Shown: positions 9,258-18,362, numbered from the stretch's first letter. The stretch: DNA of 64,000 nt from Sporolactobacillus shoreae (GCF_004684935.1 NZ_SRJD01000005.1:124001-188000); one strand, 5' to 3'. Numbers and translations are program-made. The notes: a model not told the origin generated them from the sequence alone.

Positions 9258-10814
9258 TCATTGCCCATTTTTCTTTTTTTCTTTTAAGAGCCGCTGAAAC
9301 TCCTGCTCCAGCTCTTCGGACGGTTCGATGCTCAAGCGGCTGAGCACTTCTGTTATTTTTGTTTCAAGCAGAAGGCGTTTCTCTTTTTCATCATCATGAC
9401 TCTTTTTCGGTTTGTCGTGTTTCCATTGCCGGTAGGTTCCTTCAAACACTCGGATGGTTTGATTGCGAATTTCCAGGATCCGTGTCGCAATGTTTTCGAT
9501 AAACCTGCGATCATGGGAAACGAAAAGCACACTGCCTTCATACTCTTTGAGCAGCGACTCTAAAGCGCCAACTGCCTCCATATCAAGATAGTTCGTTGGC
9601 TCATCTAAAATCAGCGTATTCATATCACTTAAAAACACTTTTGACAAAGCAACTTTGACACGTTCCCCACCGCTCAGAACCCTGACACGCTTAGAAACAT
9701 CATCTTTGAAAAAGTGCATTCGGGCAAGCACCGTGCGCATCAGCGTTTCATCCTGTTTTGATGTCGCGCGGACATTCTCAATAATCGATTTCTCTTGATC
9801 CAATATGTTTAGATTTTGGCTGAAGTAACCGATTTTCATTGATGGAGAGGCCATAATTCCAACTTCTTGATTGATCACCTTTTTGATCAGCGTTGTTTTA
9901 CCGCTCCCATTAGGCCCAATAATCGCCAATTTGTCGCCGCCGCGAACGAGAAAACTCGTCTTTCGCCAAAGTATCCGTTCGCCAACTCTGCCGGATACGT
10001 CCTCTGCGCGGAGAATCGTTCGATTCTTAAACGTTTCTGCATTGGGCAGGTTCATCCTGAGTGGCTGAAGCTCTTTCACTTTTTCTACCTTTTCCAGTTT
10101 TTCCAACCGCGTTTCAATAGCATTCGCCGTCTCATATAACTTCTTTTGTTTCTTGGAAAGGTCTTTAATGCGTGCTTCGGAACTACTTAAATTCTTTGGT
10201 TTCTTTGTGGCCCGCTGAGCTTTTCTCTCTTTTAATTTTAGCGCCTCTTCCAATTGCTGTTTCTTCTTCTCGTAGCTTTCATATGCCGATTGTTGCTCTC
10301 TACGCTCTATTTCTTTTTGCGCGGCATAGTCGCTGTAATTACCTTGGTAAACTTTGATCTTACTTTCACTAATTTCCCATATCGTTGTGCACAGCATATC
10401 CAAAAAAGTGCGGTCGTGCGACACAATAACAAACGCCCCTTGCCACTCGCTCAACTTCCTTTCCAACCATTCAATATGATCTGTATCCAGATTGGTCGTT
10501 GGTTCATCAGCAAGCAGCAACTCCGGATTGCTTACAAGCGCTTTTTGAATGTATTCCTGAGTGACTTCCCCACCGCTTTTTGTTGTATCCGTCCGTTTGA
10601 GTTGCGGCAACAGTTTACATTGAGTACGTTGAATGACCGTTCCTTCTTCCGGAACCATCTTCTCTGCAAAAATATTCAGCAACGTTGTTTTCCCGCATCC
10701 ATTTCGTCCAACTAATCCAATGCGATCCCTTTGATGGATGCGCAGCTGATCCACATCAAGCAATAACCGATCCTTTACATAATGCTTTACATGAAGCGCT
10801 TCTAATAGAATCAC
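9258..10814 (-). CDS. Vga-type ABC-F ribosomal protection protein
   Basis: A soluble 518-residue twin-ATPase with no membrane segments. Site 1: Walker A GRNGCGKTT, the unusual signature TKSGGE and Walker B LLLADEPTTNLD. Site 2: GPNGSGKTT, LSGGERVKVAL and LILDEPTNYLD. Sequence, including the long basic linker (KAQRATKKPKN) and the end TEVLSRLSIEPSEELEQEFQ, resembles staphylococcal Vga(A) as I recall it. That protein removes streptogramin A, lincosamides and pleuromutilins from the 50S exit site. The start is GTG at 10814, after GGGGA; the longer frame to 10886 overlaps the leader terminator. The linker tip appears about four residues shorter than in Vga(A), so drug range may differ. Expression is probably controlled by the leader attenuator at 10849-10885. 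Confidence 0.9.
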   Translation of the reverse strand: MILLEALHVKHYVKDRLLLDVDQLRIHQRDRIGLVGRNGCGKTTLLNIFAEKMVPEEGTVIQRTQCKLLPQLKRTDTTKSGGEVTQEYIQKALVSNPELLLADEPTTNLDTDHIEWLERKLSEWQGAFVIVSHDRTFLDMLCTTIWEISESKIKVYQGNYSDYAAQKEIERREQQSAYESYEKKKQQLEEALKLKERKAQRATKKPKNLSSSEARIKDLSKKQKKLYETANAIETRLEKLEKVEKVKELQPLRMNLPNAETFKNRTILRAEDVSGRVGERILWRKTSFLVRGGDKLAIIGPNGSGKTTLIKKVINQEVGIMASPSMKIGYFSQNLNILDQEKSIIENVRATSKQDETLMRTVLARMHFFKDDVSKRVRVLSGGERVKVALSKVFLSDMNTLILDEPTNYLDMEAVGALESLLKEYEGSVLFVSHDRRFIENIATRILEIRNQTIRVFEGTYRQWKHDKPKKSHDDEKEKRLLLETKITEVLSRLSIEPSEELEQEFQRLLKEKKKNGQ

Positions 10815-10848
10815 CAAATCATCCCCATTTCTTCTGTTTCCTGGGACG

Positions 10849-10885
10849 TAAAAATGCCCCCTGTCTGCAATCAGAATAGGAGGCA
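10849..10885 (-). terminator. Leader (attenuator) terminator upstream of the Vga-type gene
   Basis: On the minus strand TGCCTCCT pairs with AGGGGGCA (one G-U pair) and is followed by TTTTT. It lies between the promoter at 11086-11114 and the gene start at 10814, so it would stop transcription before the gene unless melted. Confidence 0.75.
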
Positions 10886-11034
10886 CCAGTTATGGGCGAA
10901 CACCAAAGAGAAATCCGGTCTTTTCGGACAGCCGCCGATACTAACCCTATCCTGAAATCCCGGTATGAAGACACACGTACAGAAAAAAAGTGCTTTCCGC
11001 AAACATCTTCAGTTACCGGTTTTCGAAAACAGGA

Positions 11035-11046
11035 TTAGTTTTTCAT
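11035..11046 (-). other. Three-codon leader ORF (Met-Lys-Asn) in the Vga-type leader
   Basis: ATG AAA AAC TAA follows AAGGGCCG in the leader, about 33 bases after the predicted transcript start. The spacing to AAGGG is short. Very short leader ORFs are known in ABC-F attenuators, where drug-stalled ribosomes change leader folding. Confidence 0.4.
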
Positions 11047-11085
11047 CGGCCCTTGGTTCACCCTTCCGTTCGTTTAATTAACTTC

Positions 11086-11114
11086 AATTTAATAGATACA
11101 ATAAGCCATGTCAA
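11086..11114 (-). promoter_or_regulatory. SigA promoter of the Vga-type gene
   Basis: TTGACA (11109-11114), 17-base spacer, TAAATT (11086-11091). Predicted start near 11079 gives a leader of about 265 bases. Confidence 0.7.
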
Positions 11115-11121
11115 GTCATCC

Positions 11122-11970
11122 TCACGGTGTCGGAACGATCATACTTCTGTCCACGCGCGATGTGCCGTCAGCATAGTTGAACTGAAATCCCGGCTGAACA
11201 TTAAAGATATAGACGTTGAAATTCAGTGATCCATCCGTTGAAATGGCCTGAAGCTCTACACCTTTAGCCATTAAATCATTTTTATCAAAAATAGCTTGTG
11301 CCTGATAGATCACTTTTCTCCCTTGTTTCAGTGCATTTCGCACTTTGCTTTCGTACAGGGTTTGTATCTCCTGATTCGAAAAAGCAGTCTGGGTGAACAG
11401 GTTTTTAGGATTATTCTGATCTCCAGATTTCAGGGATGGATCATAGGATCCCGTAAAAGCAATACCCTTTGATAGAGAATAAGCAATTAAATGGCCGCGG
11501 TTAAGGATGGCTTCACCCTTGACCATTTTCTGGTGCCAGCCGGTCGGACGAACATACTGACGAACCCTGAGTGAGTCGTTCGCCAGATTACGCGCTTCAA
11601 GATACGCTGTGTTGGGTCGTGACGTACGGTTCAATGAATCAAGATTGCTGTAGATCACTTTATTTTCCTTCCAGTCTTTCGGATTGAGCGTTGACTGGTT
11701 ATGGTTCACTGTGATGACCACGCTTGATCCTGATTCATAATTGAGCGATGCAAGACGGGATGATGACGTATCTTTTATTGATTCATGTCCGGGCAGAGAG
11801 GGTTTAGCCGCGGAAACTCCTTTCTGGACATGGCTCACTGCCGTTGTAACAGAACTCGAAGATGATGGATCATGCCCCGCCTGATGACTATCGGGAATAA
11901 GCATTTTGCCTGCGAAAAAAACCATGATGATTAATGCAAAGGTAAAAATGGACCGGTTTATTTTTTTCAT
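11122..11970 (-). CDS. Membrane-anchored or secreted DNA/RNA non-specific endonuclease (EndA-like)
   Basis: 282 residues. An uncleaved-anchor-like N-terminal segment (residues 6-24) puts the enzyme outside the membrane, followed by a Ser-rich linker (35-75). The nuclease core has NRGHLIAYS, where the His of RGH is the general base of beta-beta-alpha-metal nucleases, and NNPKNLFTQT, where Asn binds the metal. The family includes streptococcal EndA and Spd nucleases, which degrade DNA at the surface for uptake, nutrients or competition. AGAGGAAC precedes the ATG. Its stop lies just upstream of the Vga-type promoter on the same strand. No competence genes are nearby, so a role in uptake is open. 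Confidence 0.85.
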   Translation of the reverse strand: MKKINRSIFTFALIIMVFFAGKMLIPDSHQAGHDPSSSSSVTTAVSHVQKGVSAAKPSLPGHESIKDTSSSRLASLNYESGSSVVITVNHNQSTLNPKDWKENKVIYSNLDSLNRTSRPNTAYLEARNLANDSLRVRQYVRPTGWHQKMVKGEAILNRGHLIAYSLSKGIAFTGSYDPSLKSGDQNNPKNLFTQTAFSNQEIQTLYESKVRNALKQGRKVIYQAQAIFDKNDLMAKGVELQAISTDGSLNFNVYIFNVQPGFQFNYADGTSRVDRSMIVPTP

Positions 11971-12355
11971 TACTTGTTCCTCTAATCACTCATTTTTTCA
12001 TTTTCATACTTTACTATTTTCAGATGTCGGATCATTCGTGAGGGGCTTTGCATCTCTCTTTCTCAAAGGTACATATTTTTTGCTACATTCACTAAAGTGT
12101 AAACTCTTGATGCTGCATGCGTCAATGTGAAACGATCGCTTCCAGCTAACTAAGAATGCAGTCATTAGCGGACATTCAAACGTTTAAACGAGTTCGAACG
12201 GAGAATGCCTTTTGAATCAAAAGATACGGGCATCGACAAAAAAAGAAAATGAGGTTCAATGCGGACGGTAAAGCATTATTTACCACTGTCATGCAAGAAA
12301 TGATTATACTATTTAGTACATACTAACTTTAATATTGCTAGGAGGGGTTAGACAC
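11971..12355. other. Divergent promoter region between nuclease and YagU
   Basis: GTTTAA-N12-GGAGAAT around 12182-12206 resembles a SigB-type promoter for yagU, and TATACT near 12306 could be a SigA -10. Neither is strong. No other feature seen. Confidence 0.3.
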
Positions 12356-12880
12356 ATGTCGTTATTTAAGAAAAAAGTCAAGCCATCCCCCAATTTGAAG
12401 GCTGCCATCGTGGCCGGCATTGCCGCCGGGGTCGTTTCCGGACTGGTCAAGTTTGGATGGGAAAATGTTCTGCCGCCGCGTACCCCTGAACGTGACGCGA
12501 CGAACCCACCTCAGAAACTTCTTCAGCAGCTGGGGATCCCTGAATCAGTAACTCATAGTACATATCAGTATTCCGACCATGACCTGCCATGGGTCAGTTA
12601 CGCCGTCCACTTCGGTTTTTCGACGTCATTTGCCGTACTCTACGAGGTGCTCGCCCAGTACGAACCGAAGATCAAGGCCGGCGGCGGATCTGTCTTCGGT
12701 CTCGCCGTCTGGGCAGCCTTTCACTTAGGCATTATGCCAGCTATGAAAACAGTGCCATCTGCCAAAGATCAGCCTGCTGAAGAACACGTTTCCGAAGCGC
12801 TGGGACATGTGGCCTGGATGTGGACCAATGATGTCATCGCCGATGAAGTGTACCGCCGGCTGATCCAAACCAAAAAATAA
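12356..12880 (+). CDS. yagU: YagU-family (DUF1440) inner membrane protein
   Basis: The 174-residue product has membrane segments near 18-40, 85-105 and 115-135. It has the family features GVVSGLVKFGWENVLPPR near the start and GHVAWMWTNDVI near the end. E. coli YagU has been linked to acid resistance; the molecular role is unknown. AGGAGGGG lies before the ATG at 12356, which I prefer to the in-frame start 21 bases earlier. A strong hairpin follows the stop. Confidence 0.85.
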   Translation: MSLFKKKVKPSPNLKAAIVAGIAAGVVSGLVKFGWENVLPPRTPERDATNPPQKLLQQLGIPESVTHSTYQYSDHDLPWVSYAVHFGFSTSFAVLYEVLAQYEPKIKAGGGSVFGLAVWAAFHLGIMPAMKTVPSAKDQPAEEHVSEALGHVAWMWTNDVIADEVYRRLIQTKK

Positions 12881-12886
12881 TGCGAC

Positions 12887-12928
12887 AAGGTGCCCAGTGG
12901 CGGTGACCACTGGGCACCTTCCTGTTTC
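12887..12928 (+). terminator. Hairpin after yagU
   Basis: A perfect 14-bp stem (AAGGTGCCCAGTGG with CCACTGGGCACCTT) has a 6-base loop. The trailing T run is weak (CCTGTTTC), so termination may be partial, with read-through into the symporter. Confidence 0.65.
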
Positions 12929-12946
12929 ACAGAAAGAAGGTAACTT

Positions 12947-14269
12947 ATGATCGAAAAATGGCAAACGGCCTGGCCGGAACGCATCAGCTACGGATTGAGC
13001 GATGCTGCCGACAACCTGGTCTTTCAAATGTTAACTACTTACCTGCTGTTCTTTTATACTGATGTTTATGGTCTGGACCCCGCCGCAGTAGCGGTTCTAT
13101 TTATTGTCGCCCGAATCGCTGATGTCGTGGAAAGCTTTATCATCGGCGTGATGATCGACCGCACCCATTCTCGCTGGGGCAAGAGCCGGCCATTCTTTCT
13201 TTGGTTCGCTCTGCCCTATGTCGTGTTTGCCGTTCTGACCTTTGTCACGCCAGATTTCTCACAAACAGGAAAATTGGCATGGGCTTATGTGACTTATTTG
13301 GGCCTGGGATTCTTTTACACAGCGGTTAACTTGCCGATTACATCCATTCTGCCGACCCTATCGCAAAACACCCATGAATTGACCTTGCTTGGCGTGATTC
13401 GTCAGTTTTTCGGTAGCTCGGTTCAAATCATCGTCGCGGTCTTTACCCTACCGCTGGTCGCTTTTTTCGGACATGGGAATCAGCAGGAAGGATTCCTGCT
13501 GACGATTGGCCTTTTTGGACTGATCTCATTATTTCTGATCATCAACACGTTTTTCCACGTCCATGAGCGGTTCACAAATCCTGAAATAGCTCACCAGCCG
13601 TTCAGGCATGTGATGCGCATGCTCCGCAAAAATAGGCCGTGGATGATTATTTCCGTTGTGATTTTTCTTTACTGGCTGACGACAGCCATTAAAAATCAGA
13701 CGACGATTTATTATTTTAAATACACACTACATCATGAGGACTTAGTCCCCTTGGCCAATAGTTTTACTTTGGCCGCCCTGATCGGGGTCATCCTGATCAT
13801 CCGGGCGGCCGGATTGTTTGGCAAGAAACGGACGATGCTGATCGGCATTGTCACTGCTTTTATCGGTCAAATCATTCTGACCATCGGTGTTTACACCCAT
13901 CTTCTGGCGATCCTATTTGCCGGAATTTTGATTAATTCTGTCGGACATGGCATCATTATCGGCCTCGTTTCCATTATGATTGCCGACACGATTCGCTATG
14001 GCACCGCCATGGGTATTCAGGCAGAAGGCATCTTAGCATCAACTGACGATTTTGGCGTCAATATGGGACTCGGCATCGGGGGCATGATCACGGCCGTACT
14101 GTTCCACCTGTCCGGCTATGTTTCCAATCACGCTCAAAATACGGAAACCCTGTCGATGATCAACGTCAACTATGCCTGGATCCCTCTCGGCTTGTATATC
14201 CTGATGTTTTTCATTTTATTGAGCTATAACGAGCAACGGATCAATGATGCCGTGACTGTTGAAAAATAA
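12947..14269 (+). CDS. GPH-family (glycoside-pentoside-hexuronide) sugar:cation symporter
   Basis: 440 residues with about 12 helices. The N-terminus ERISYGLSDAADNLVFQM, the loop DRTHSRWGKSRPF and the internal SIMIADTIRYG region are hallmarks of the MelB/GPH group, which imports sugars with Na+ or H+. GAAGG precedes the ATG. No glycosidase or sugar regulator is adjacent, so the substrate cannot be inferred. It follows yagU by 66 bases. Confidence 0.88.
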   Translation: MIEKWQTAWPERISYGLSDAADNLVFQMLTTYLLFFYTDVYGLDPAAVAVLFIVARIADVVESFIIGVMIDRTHSRWGKSRPFFLWFALPYVVFAVLTFVTPDFSQTGKLAWAYVTYLGLGFFYTAVNLPITSILPTLSQNTHELTLLGVIRQFFGSSVQIIVAVFTLPLVAFFGHGNQQEGFLLTIGLFGLISLFLIINTFFHVHERFTNPEIAHQPFRHVMRMLRKNRPWMIISVVIFLYWLTTAIKNQTTIYYFKYTLHHEDLVPLANSFTLAALIGVILIIRAAGLFGKKRTMLIGIVTAFIGQIILTIGVYTHLLAILFAGILINSVGHGIIIGLVSIMIADTIRYGTAMGIQAEGILASTDDFGVNMGLGIGGMITAVLFHLSGYVSNHAQNTETLSMINVNYAWIPLGLYILMFFILLSYNEQRINDAVTVEK

Positions 14270-14325
14270 AAGCCAGACGGGACCAACTTTCAATGCAAAT
14301 TATTTAATGAGACTCAAATGATAAA

Positions 14326-14345
14326 TACAAATAAATTTGTTTACT
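14326..14345 (-). repeat. 20-bp dispersed unit, reverse copy (left of ABC/two-component module)
   Basis: Reads AGTAAACAAATTTATTTGTA on the minus strand, matching the middle unit of the tandem copies at 18145, 55771 and 57828. Confidence 0.55.
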
Positions 14346-14390
14346 AAATTGATCATTTAAGGTCATGCACAAGAGCAAATATGCTATCTG

Positions 14391-15128
14391 TTATTGATCT
14401 TGATGTTTAAAAGAGTATACTGCCATAAAAAGGCCAAAAAATGCACAAATGCAAATGGATGTAGTCGCCAGTACCGGCACAACTTGCATACCTGGAACAG
14501 TAATCAGAGGCACAGAAGACCAAGGCACTAAGCTTCCCAAAAATTTTGGAAAATACAATCCAGCGAAACCTATTCCAGTAAAGATTATGGTGCATAACAA
14601 AGATGGATAAAAATTCTTACGTTGTAAAACAGCCACCCATGCGATAGGGGTAAGAGTAACTAAATGAAGCAGGCCAAATTTTATGATAAAGCTAGCTATT
14701 TCATAAAAGGACCCGTATAGTGTTGCACTACCATACAAGATGCCAGCACCTAAGCATACTATTGCAAGATAACATAGCGTCATCGTAATATGCCAAGTAG
14801 CCCAAATAATGAGCTTTCCTATTAAAAGTCTTGTGCGGGTAACGGGTGCCGTAAGCATGTTTATAATTGTATGGTCGGTATATTCCCTTTGAATCAAAAA
14901 AGTAAGGACGAAACCACTTAGCACGGGATAAGCAAAATACTGACACAGGGAAGCTAGCCGGAATACCCATCCCATAATAGAGTACTTCGGCAGTGCTCCC
15001 TGAAAAATATCTGTTGCAATTACCATGACAGGCAAGATTATAGCAAGCGATGAGCATGATATAATCAGCCTGTTATGCCGCAATTTCAATCGTTCAGCAG
15101 CCAATAGATTATTCAATGCCAACACCAC
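14391..15128 (-). CDS. ABC-2 type transporter permease
   Basis: 245 residues with six membrane helices (first about 22-40) and an N-terminal AAERLKLRHNRL, typical of permeases of lantibiotic or bacitracin self-protection exporters (BcrB/LanE/G-like). The probable start is GTG at 15128, overlapping the end of the ATPase gene by 20 bases, so the two are translationally coupled; a TTG at 15122 is an alternative. With the ATPase it would form a half-by-half exporter controlled by the adjacent two-component system. Substrate unknown, antimicrobial peptide likely by context. Confidence 0.82.
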   Translation of the reverse strand: MVLALNNLLAAERLKLRHNRLIISCSSLAIILPVMVIATDIFQGALPKYSIMGWVFRLASLCQYFAYPVLSGFVLTFLIQREYTDHTIINMLTAPVTRTRLLIGKLIIWATWHITMTLCYLAIVCLGAGILYGSATLYGSFYEIASFIIKFGLLHLVTLTPIAWVAVLQRKNFYPSLLCTIIFTGIGFAGLYFPKFLGSLVPWSSVPLITVPGMQVVPVLATTSICICAFFGLFMAVYSFKHQDQ

Positions 15129-16032
15129 CTGTTATTTTTTTGAAATAGTCCTCCAAATTATCACTGCAAATCTGGATTGTAGAGACGCCGGCTCCTACGG
15201 AAACTAAAGCTTTATTTAATTCCACAAGGTCGATACCGGTATCATAGATACGCATGGAATTATCTGCTTCGGCAGTGTAGTTATTGGTATGCAATACGCG
15301 TTCAAGTACTTGTGCTGCTAAAGATTGAGAAGTCACTTGAATATGGATATACTTCTGATTTTTCTTTTCAAGATCAGCCATCGTGTTTTCTTCCAAGAGG
15401 TTGCCATGATGGAGAATGCCAATATCGTCAGCAAGCAAAGCAATTTCTGTTAGAATATGGCTGGATATCAGGATGGTTTTTCCATATTCCTCACTTAAGC
15501 TCCGGATAAATGCGCGCACTTCAGCAATACCAATGGGATCAAGGCCATTAGTCGGTTCATCCAATATAAGCAGTTCCGGATCGTTGAGGATTGCGTTGGC
15601 AATACCCAAGCGCTGTTTCATACCAAGCGAATACGAAGAAAACGGTTTTTTATCGTCATAGGGAAGACCCACTGTCTTTAGAGCTTCCTGGACCGCATTT
15701 TGCTTTATAGTACCGCGAATTCTTGCAAAAATTTGTAGATTTTCTGTGCCAGTTAGATGCGGGTAAAAACCAGGAGTTTCAATAATTGAACCAATTCGGG
15801 GATATAATTTACGTTCATTTTTTTTGAGCGATTCACCAAACAACCGCACTTCGCCAGAAGATATTGCTGACAATCCCAAAATCATTTTCATGGTTGTTGT
15901 CTTTCCGGCACCATTACGACCTAACAGACCATAAATACGTCCACGTTTCACATGGATGCTTACATTGTTGACGACGGTAGTAGATCCGTATCTCTTTGTC
16001 AGCATCTGCGTTTCAATGACACAATCATTCAC
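15109..16032 (-). CDS. ABC transporter ATPase, BcrA/lantibiotic-immunity type
   Basis: 307 residues: Walker A GRNGAGKTT (38-46), signature YSLGMKQRLGIA, Walker B LLILDEPTNGLDP and a C-terminal extension of about 90 residues, as in BcrA-type ATPases. It powers the ABC-2 permease encoded next. The stop overlaps the permease start. The two-component genes lie upstream on the same strand, 68 bases before this start, giving the order regulator, kinase, ATPase, permease. Confidence 0.88.
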   Translation of the reverse strand: MNDCVIETQMLTKRYGSTTVVNNVSIHVKRGRIYGLLGRNGAGKTTTMKMILGLSAISSGEVRLFGESLKKNERKLYPRIGSIIETPGFYPHLTGTENLQIFARIRGTIKQNAVQEALKTVGLPYDDKKPFSSYSLGMKQRLGIANAILNDPELLILDEPTNGLDPIGIAEVRAFIRSLSEEYGKTILISSHILTEIALLADDIGILHHGNLLEENTMADLEKKNQKYIHIQVTSQSLAAQVLERVLHTNNYTAEADNSMRIYDTGIDLVELNKALVSVGAGVSTIQICSDNLEDYFKKITGGVGIE

Positions 16033-16100
16033 TGTTATTAGCCCCCTTCATAAACAAGAATAGCATGCTAACCTTGCCATAATCTTGCCGCTATCTTGAT

Positions 16101-17036
16101 TTAGTCTTGTTTTTCAGGAACTAATAAGGGAAACAATAAGAAAAAAAGTGTGCCTTTTTCTTTTATACTCTTAACAGTAATTTCTCCATGTAGTCCTTTC
16201 ACCAGTTCGGCTACAATTGATAACCCCAAGCCGCTGCCCTTTGTACCACGAGCCGTATTGCACTTATAAAGCCGTTCAAAGATGTGTGGTAAATCGGTTT
16301 CGGATATTCCAACTCCATTATCCTGTATTTCAAAGGCCATTTTATTATCGTTCTCTTCCTCGCTTACTTTTATAAATGTGGCATGACCATGTGTCAATAC
16401 ATTTTGGAGTAGATTATCCAGTATGCGTTTTAGAGCGGTTTTATCTATTGAAACAAACAATTCGTTTTCCGGTACAGATATATCATAGCAGATGTCGTTT
16501 TTTTCAAATTGTGGTATCCATTCGGAAACAATTTCTCTCGCATATTCATGGATGTCTATATTCTCATAGTGATATATCCGTTCACCAGATTCCAGCTTAA
16601 GCCATTCAAAGAGTGTATCAACATAATATTTCAAATCAAGGGCCTTATTTAATGCAATTTCGATATACTGTTCTTTTTCCTTGCCGGTTACATACCCCAA
16701 TTGGATGGCTTCAAGATAACCTGTCAGTGAGGCAAGTGGTGTTCGTATATCATGGGACAAACTGGTTGCAAGTTGCCGATATGATCTCTCTGCTTGCTGG
16801 TGCTTAAACAGCTCATTTTTGGTCTGGATAACAATCTCATTGATCTTGTAGCACAAACTAGCTACGGGTGACGTTTTACTAACGATTAACCGTCTGTTCA
16901 TGTTTCCATTTGCAATTTCATCTACTATAGTGCTTGCTTCCATCAACTGCACTTTAGTTCTATATAAATAGAATGCCAAAGCAGCAATCACGAAGCACAG
17001 TATTGTGATGATCATTCCGCATACAAAAAATACCAT
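16101..17036 (-). CDS. Sensor histidine kinase of the ABC-linked two-component system
   Basis: 311 residues. One N-terminal membrane helix (2-24) has almost no extracellular loop and is followed by a HAMP-like linker (25-80). The H-box is SLSHDIRTPL with His95; then come the N-box DNLLQN, G1 DNGVGIS and G2 KGSGLGLS. Intramembrane kinases of this shape often sense through the partner ABC transporter, as in bacitracin or lantibiotic response modules; that link is inference. The start ATG sits immediately after the regulator stop with GGGAG upstream, so the two are coupled. Confidence 0.88.
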   Translation of the reverse strand: MVFFVCGMIITILCFVIAALAFYLYRTKVQLMEASTIVDEIANGNMNRRLIVSKTSPVASLCYKINEIVIQTKNELFKHQQAERSYRQLATSLSHDIRTPLASLTGYLEAIQLGYVTGKEKEQYIEIALNKALDLKYYVDTLFEWLKLESGERIYHYENIDIHEYAREIVSEWIPQFEKNDICYDISVPENELFVSIDKTALKRILDNLLQNVLTHGHATFIKVSEEENDNKMAFEIQDNGVGISETDLPHIFERLYKCNTARGTKGSGLGLSIVAELVKGLHGEITVKSIKEKGTLFFLLFPLLVPEKQD

Positions 17037-17038
17037 AG

Positions 17039-17740
17039 CTAAACTCCCTGATTGAACCGATAACCCACACCGCGTACTGTTTGAATATACTTTGGGGTTT
17101 CAGGACACATCTCAATTTTTCTTCGTAACTTACTGATGAAAGACATAATGTTGCTGTCGTCAAAGGAATATTCATCATGCCAGACATTATTATATAATTG
17201 ACGTTTTGTGAATATTTTCCCCTTATGTTCTGCTAAAAAGTAGAGTAGGTCAAACTCTTTTGCAGTAAGTTCTACGAAATTACCATTAACGCAAACTGTT
17301 CGGTTAGTGCCATTTATGACAATACCATCGAAGCAAAGCTTGCCATTCTGCAGATTTACTCCATAATTGAGTATTGTATTGCGCCGAATTAATGAATCGA
17401 CTCGTGCAAGAAATTCCCTTATGCCAAAAGGTTTGGTCAGATAATCATCAGCCCCTAACCTCAAACCGTTTACTTTATCGTCCTCTTCATTTTTTGCCGT
17501 CAGCATAAGAATAGGAACAGTGCTTTCACTTCTGATTTGTTCCAAAAGGCTAAAACCATTTATATCGGGTAGCATGACATCAAGCACTACTAGGCAAAAA
17601 GTTGCACTCTGAAAAAGAGACATGCCTCTTGCACCGGCATGGGCTTTGGTTACAACCATGCCAGTGTTTAATAAACACCTTTCAAGTAAATTGCAAAGTT
17701 CAACATCATCATCAATAATTAGAACCTTATATTCAGTCAT
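17039..17740 (-). CDS. OmpR-family response regulator
   Basis: 233 residues. The receiver domain has Asp54 (VVLDVMLPD) as phosphorylation site, acidic DDD at 10-12 and Lys in LMLTAKN. The C-terminal winged helix ends YIQTVRGVGYRF. I chose the ATG at 17740 with GTGGAG six bases before; a TTG 18 bases further lacks a site. It is first gene of the regulator-kinase-ATPase-permease set and probably autoregulates it. Confidence 0.9.
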   Translation of the reverse strand: MTEYKVLIIDDDVELCNLLERCLLNTGMVVTKAHAGARGMSLFQSATFCLVVLDVMLPDINGFSLLEQIRSESTVPILMLTAKNEEDDKVNGLRLGADDYLTKPFGIREFLARVDSLIRRNTILNYGVNLQNGKLCFDGIVINGTNRTVCVNGNFVELTAKEFDLLYFLAEHKGKIFTKRQLYNNVWHDEYSFDDSNIMSFISKLRRKIEMCPETPKYIQTVRGVGYRFNQGV

Positions 17741-18362
17741 ATATACTCCACTTCTCAATTTTCACCCTTCTATTTTCATTTCTTCTTCATCGGTTGGTTT
17801 TTAAGCATCCTTTAGCATCAGCGACATCGACTAAAATGTACCAAACCTGGGATTCGGTCTTCCTCGTTAAAACTTTATATGCGTCGCTGCTTCTTGAACT
17901 AAAAGATCTACAATCGTCCTCACATCTAATTTTAATATTCAGTTGTCCTAAACTCACGCGTATTCATGTACTTCATTTTTGTTGCTCCATGTACTGTTAT
18001 CTAATTGGATTAAATCAGTTAAGCTGCAATCATATTGATTAATATGTATCATTTACATGATCTCTTGAAAAGTACTTTTATAATATTATCTCGGAGAATG
18101 TATAAAGTTTTCTTAGCAGTACGTCTGCACACAACATTATTCTCAGAAAAGAACTTTTTTGTCCAGTAAACAACTTTATATTTAAAAAAAGTACTTTACA
18201 TCAATATATCATCAAAAAATTTTTTATAATGATACCCGGGGAGATGAAACGCCGTGTGCAGTGTGATAGCTGCTTTACCGGTTTGGCGTATGAGAAAAGG
18301 TAGAAGTAATCGTGCTACAGTAGAATAAATCACCCATAATGTTTGAAGGAGGAACCAGAATC
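17741..18362. other. Gene-free stretch with a dispersed repeat
   Basis: About 620 AT-rich bases upstream of the two-component operon. It holds the three-unit repeat at 18145-18204. No open reading frame or RNA signal was recognised besides a TATAAT near 18225. Confidence 0.5.
18145..18204 (+). repeat. Three tandem 20-bp units, forward copy
   Basis: Units start at 18145, 18165 and 18185: AGAAAAGAACTTTTTTGTCC, AGTAAACAACTTTATATTTA and a diverged third (14 of 20 match the copy at 55811). The 5' flank ACAACATTATTCTC matches the flank of the copy at 55771. Confidence 0.7.

Noticed and set aside
10254-10715. 153-codon plus-strand frame opposite the Vga-type gene
   Set aside because: It lies wholly antisense to a well-supported gene, has no ribosome site and no recognisable domain.
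12182-12206. SigB promoter upstream of yagU
   Set aside because: GTTTAA is good but the -10 (GGAGAAT) is off consensus; kept only as a weak note.
18145-18204. CRISPR-like reading of the tandem 20-bp units
   Set aside because: Units are contiguous without spacers and diverge from each other; no cas genes nearby.
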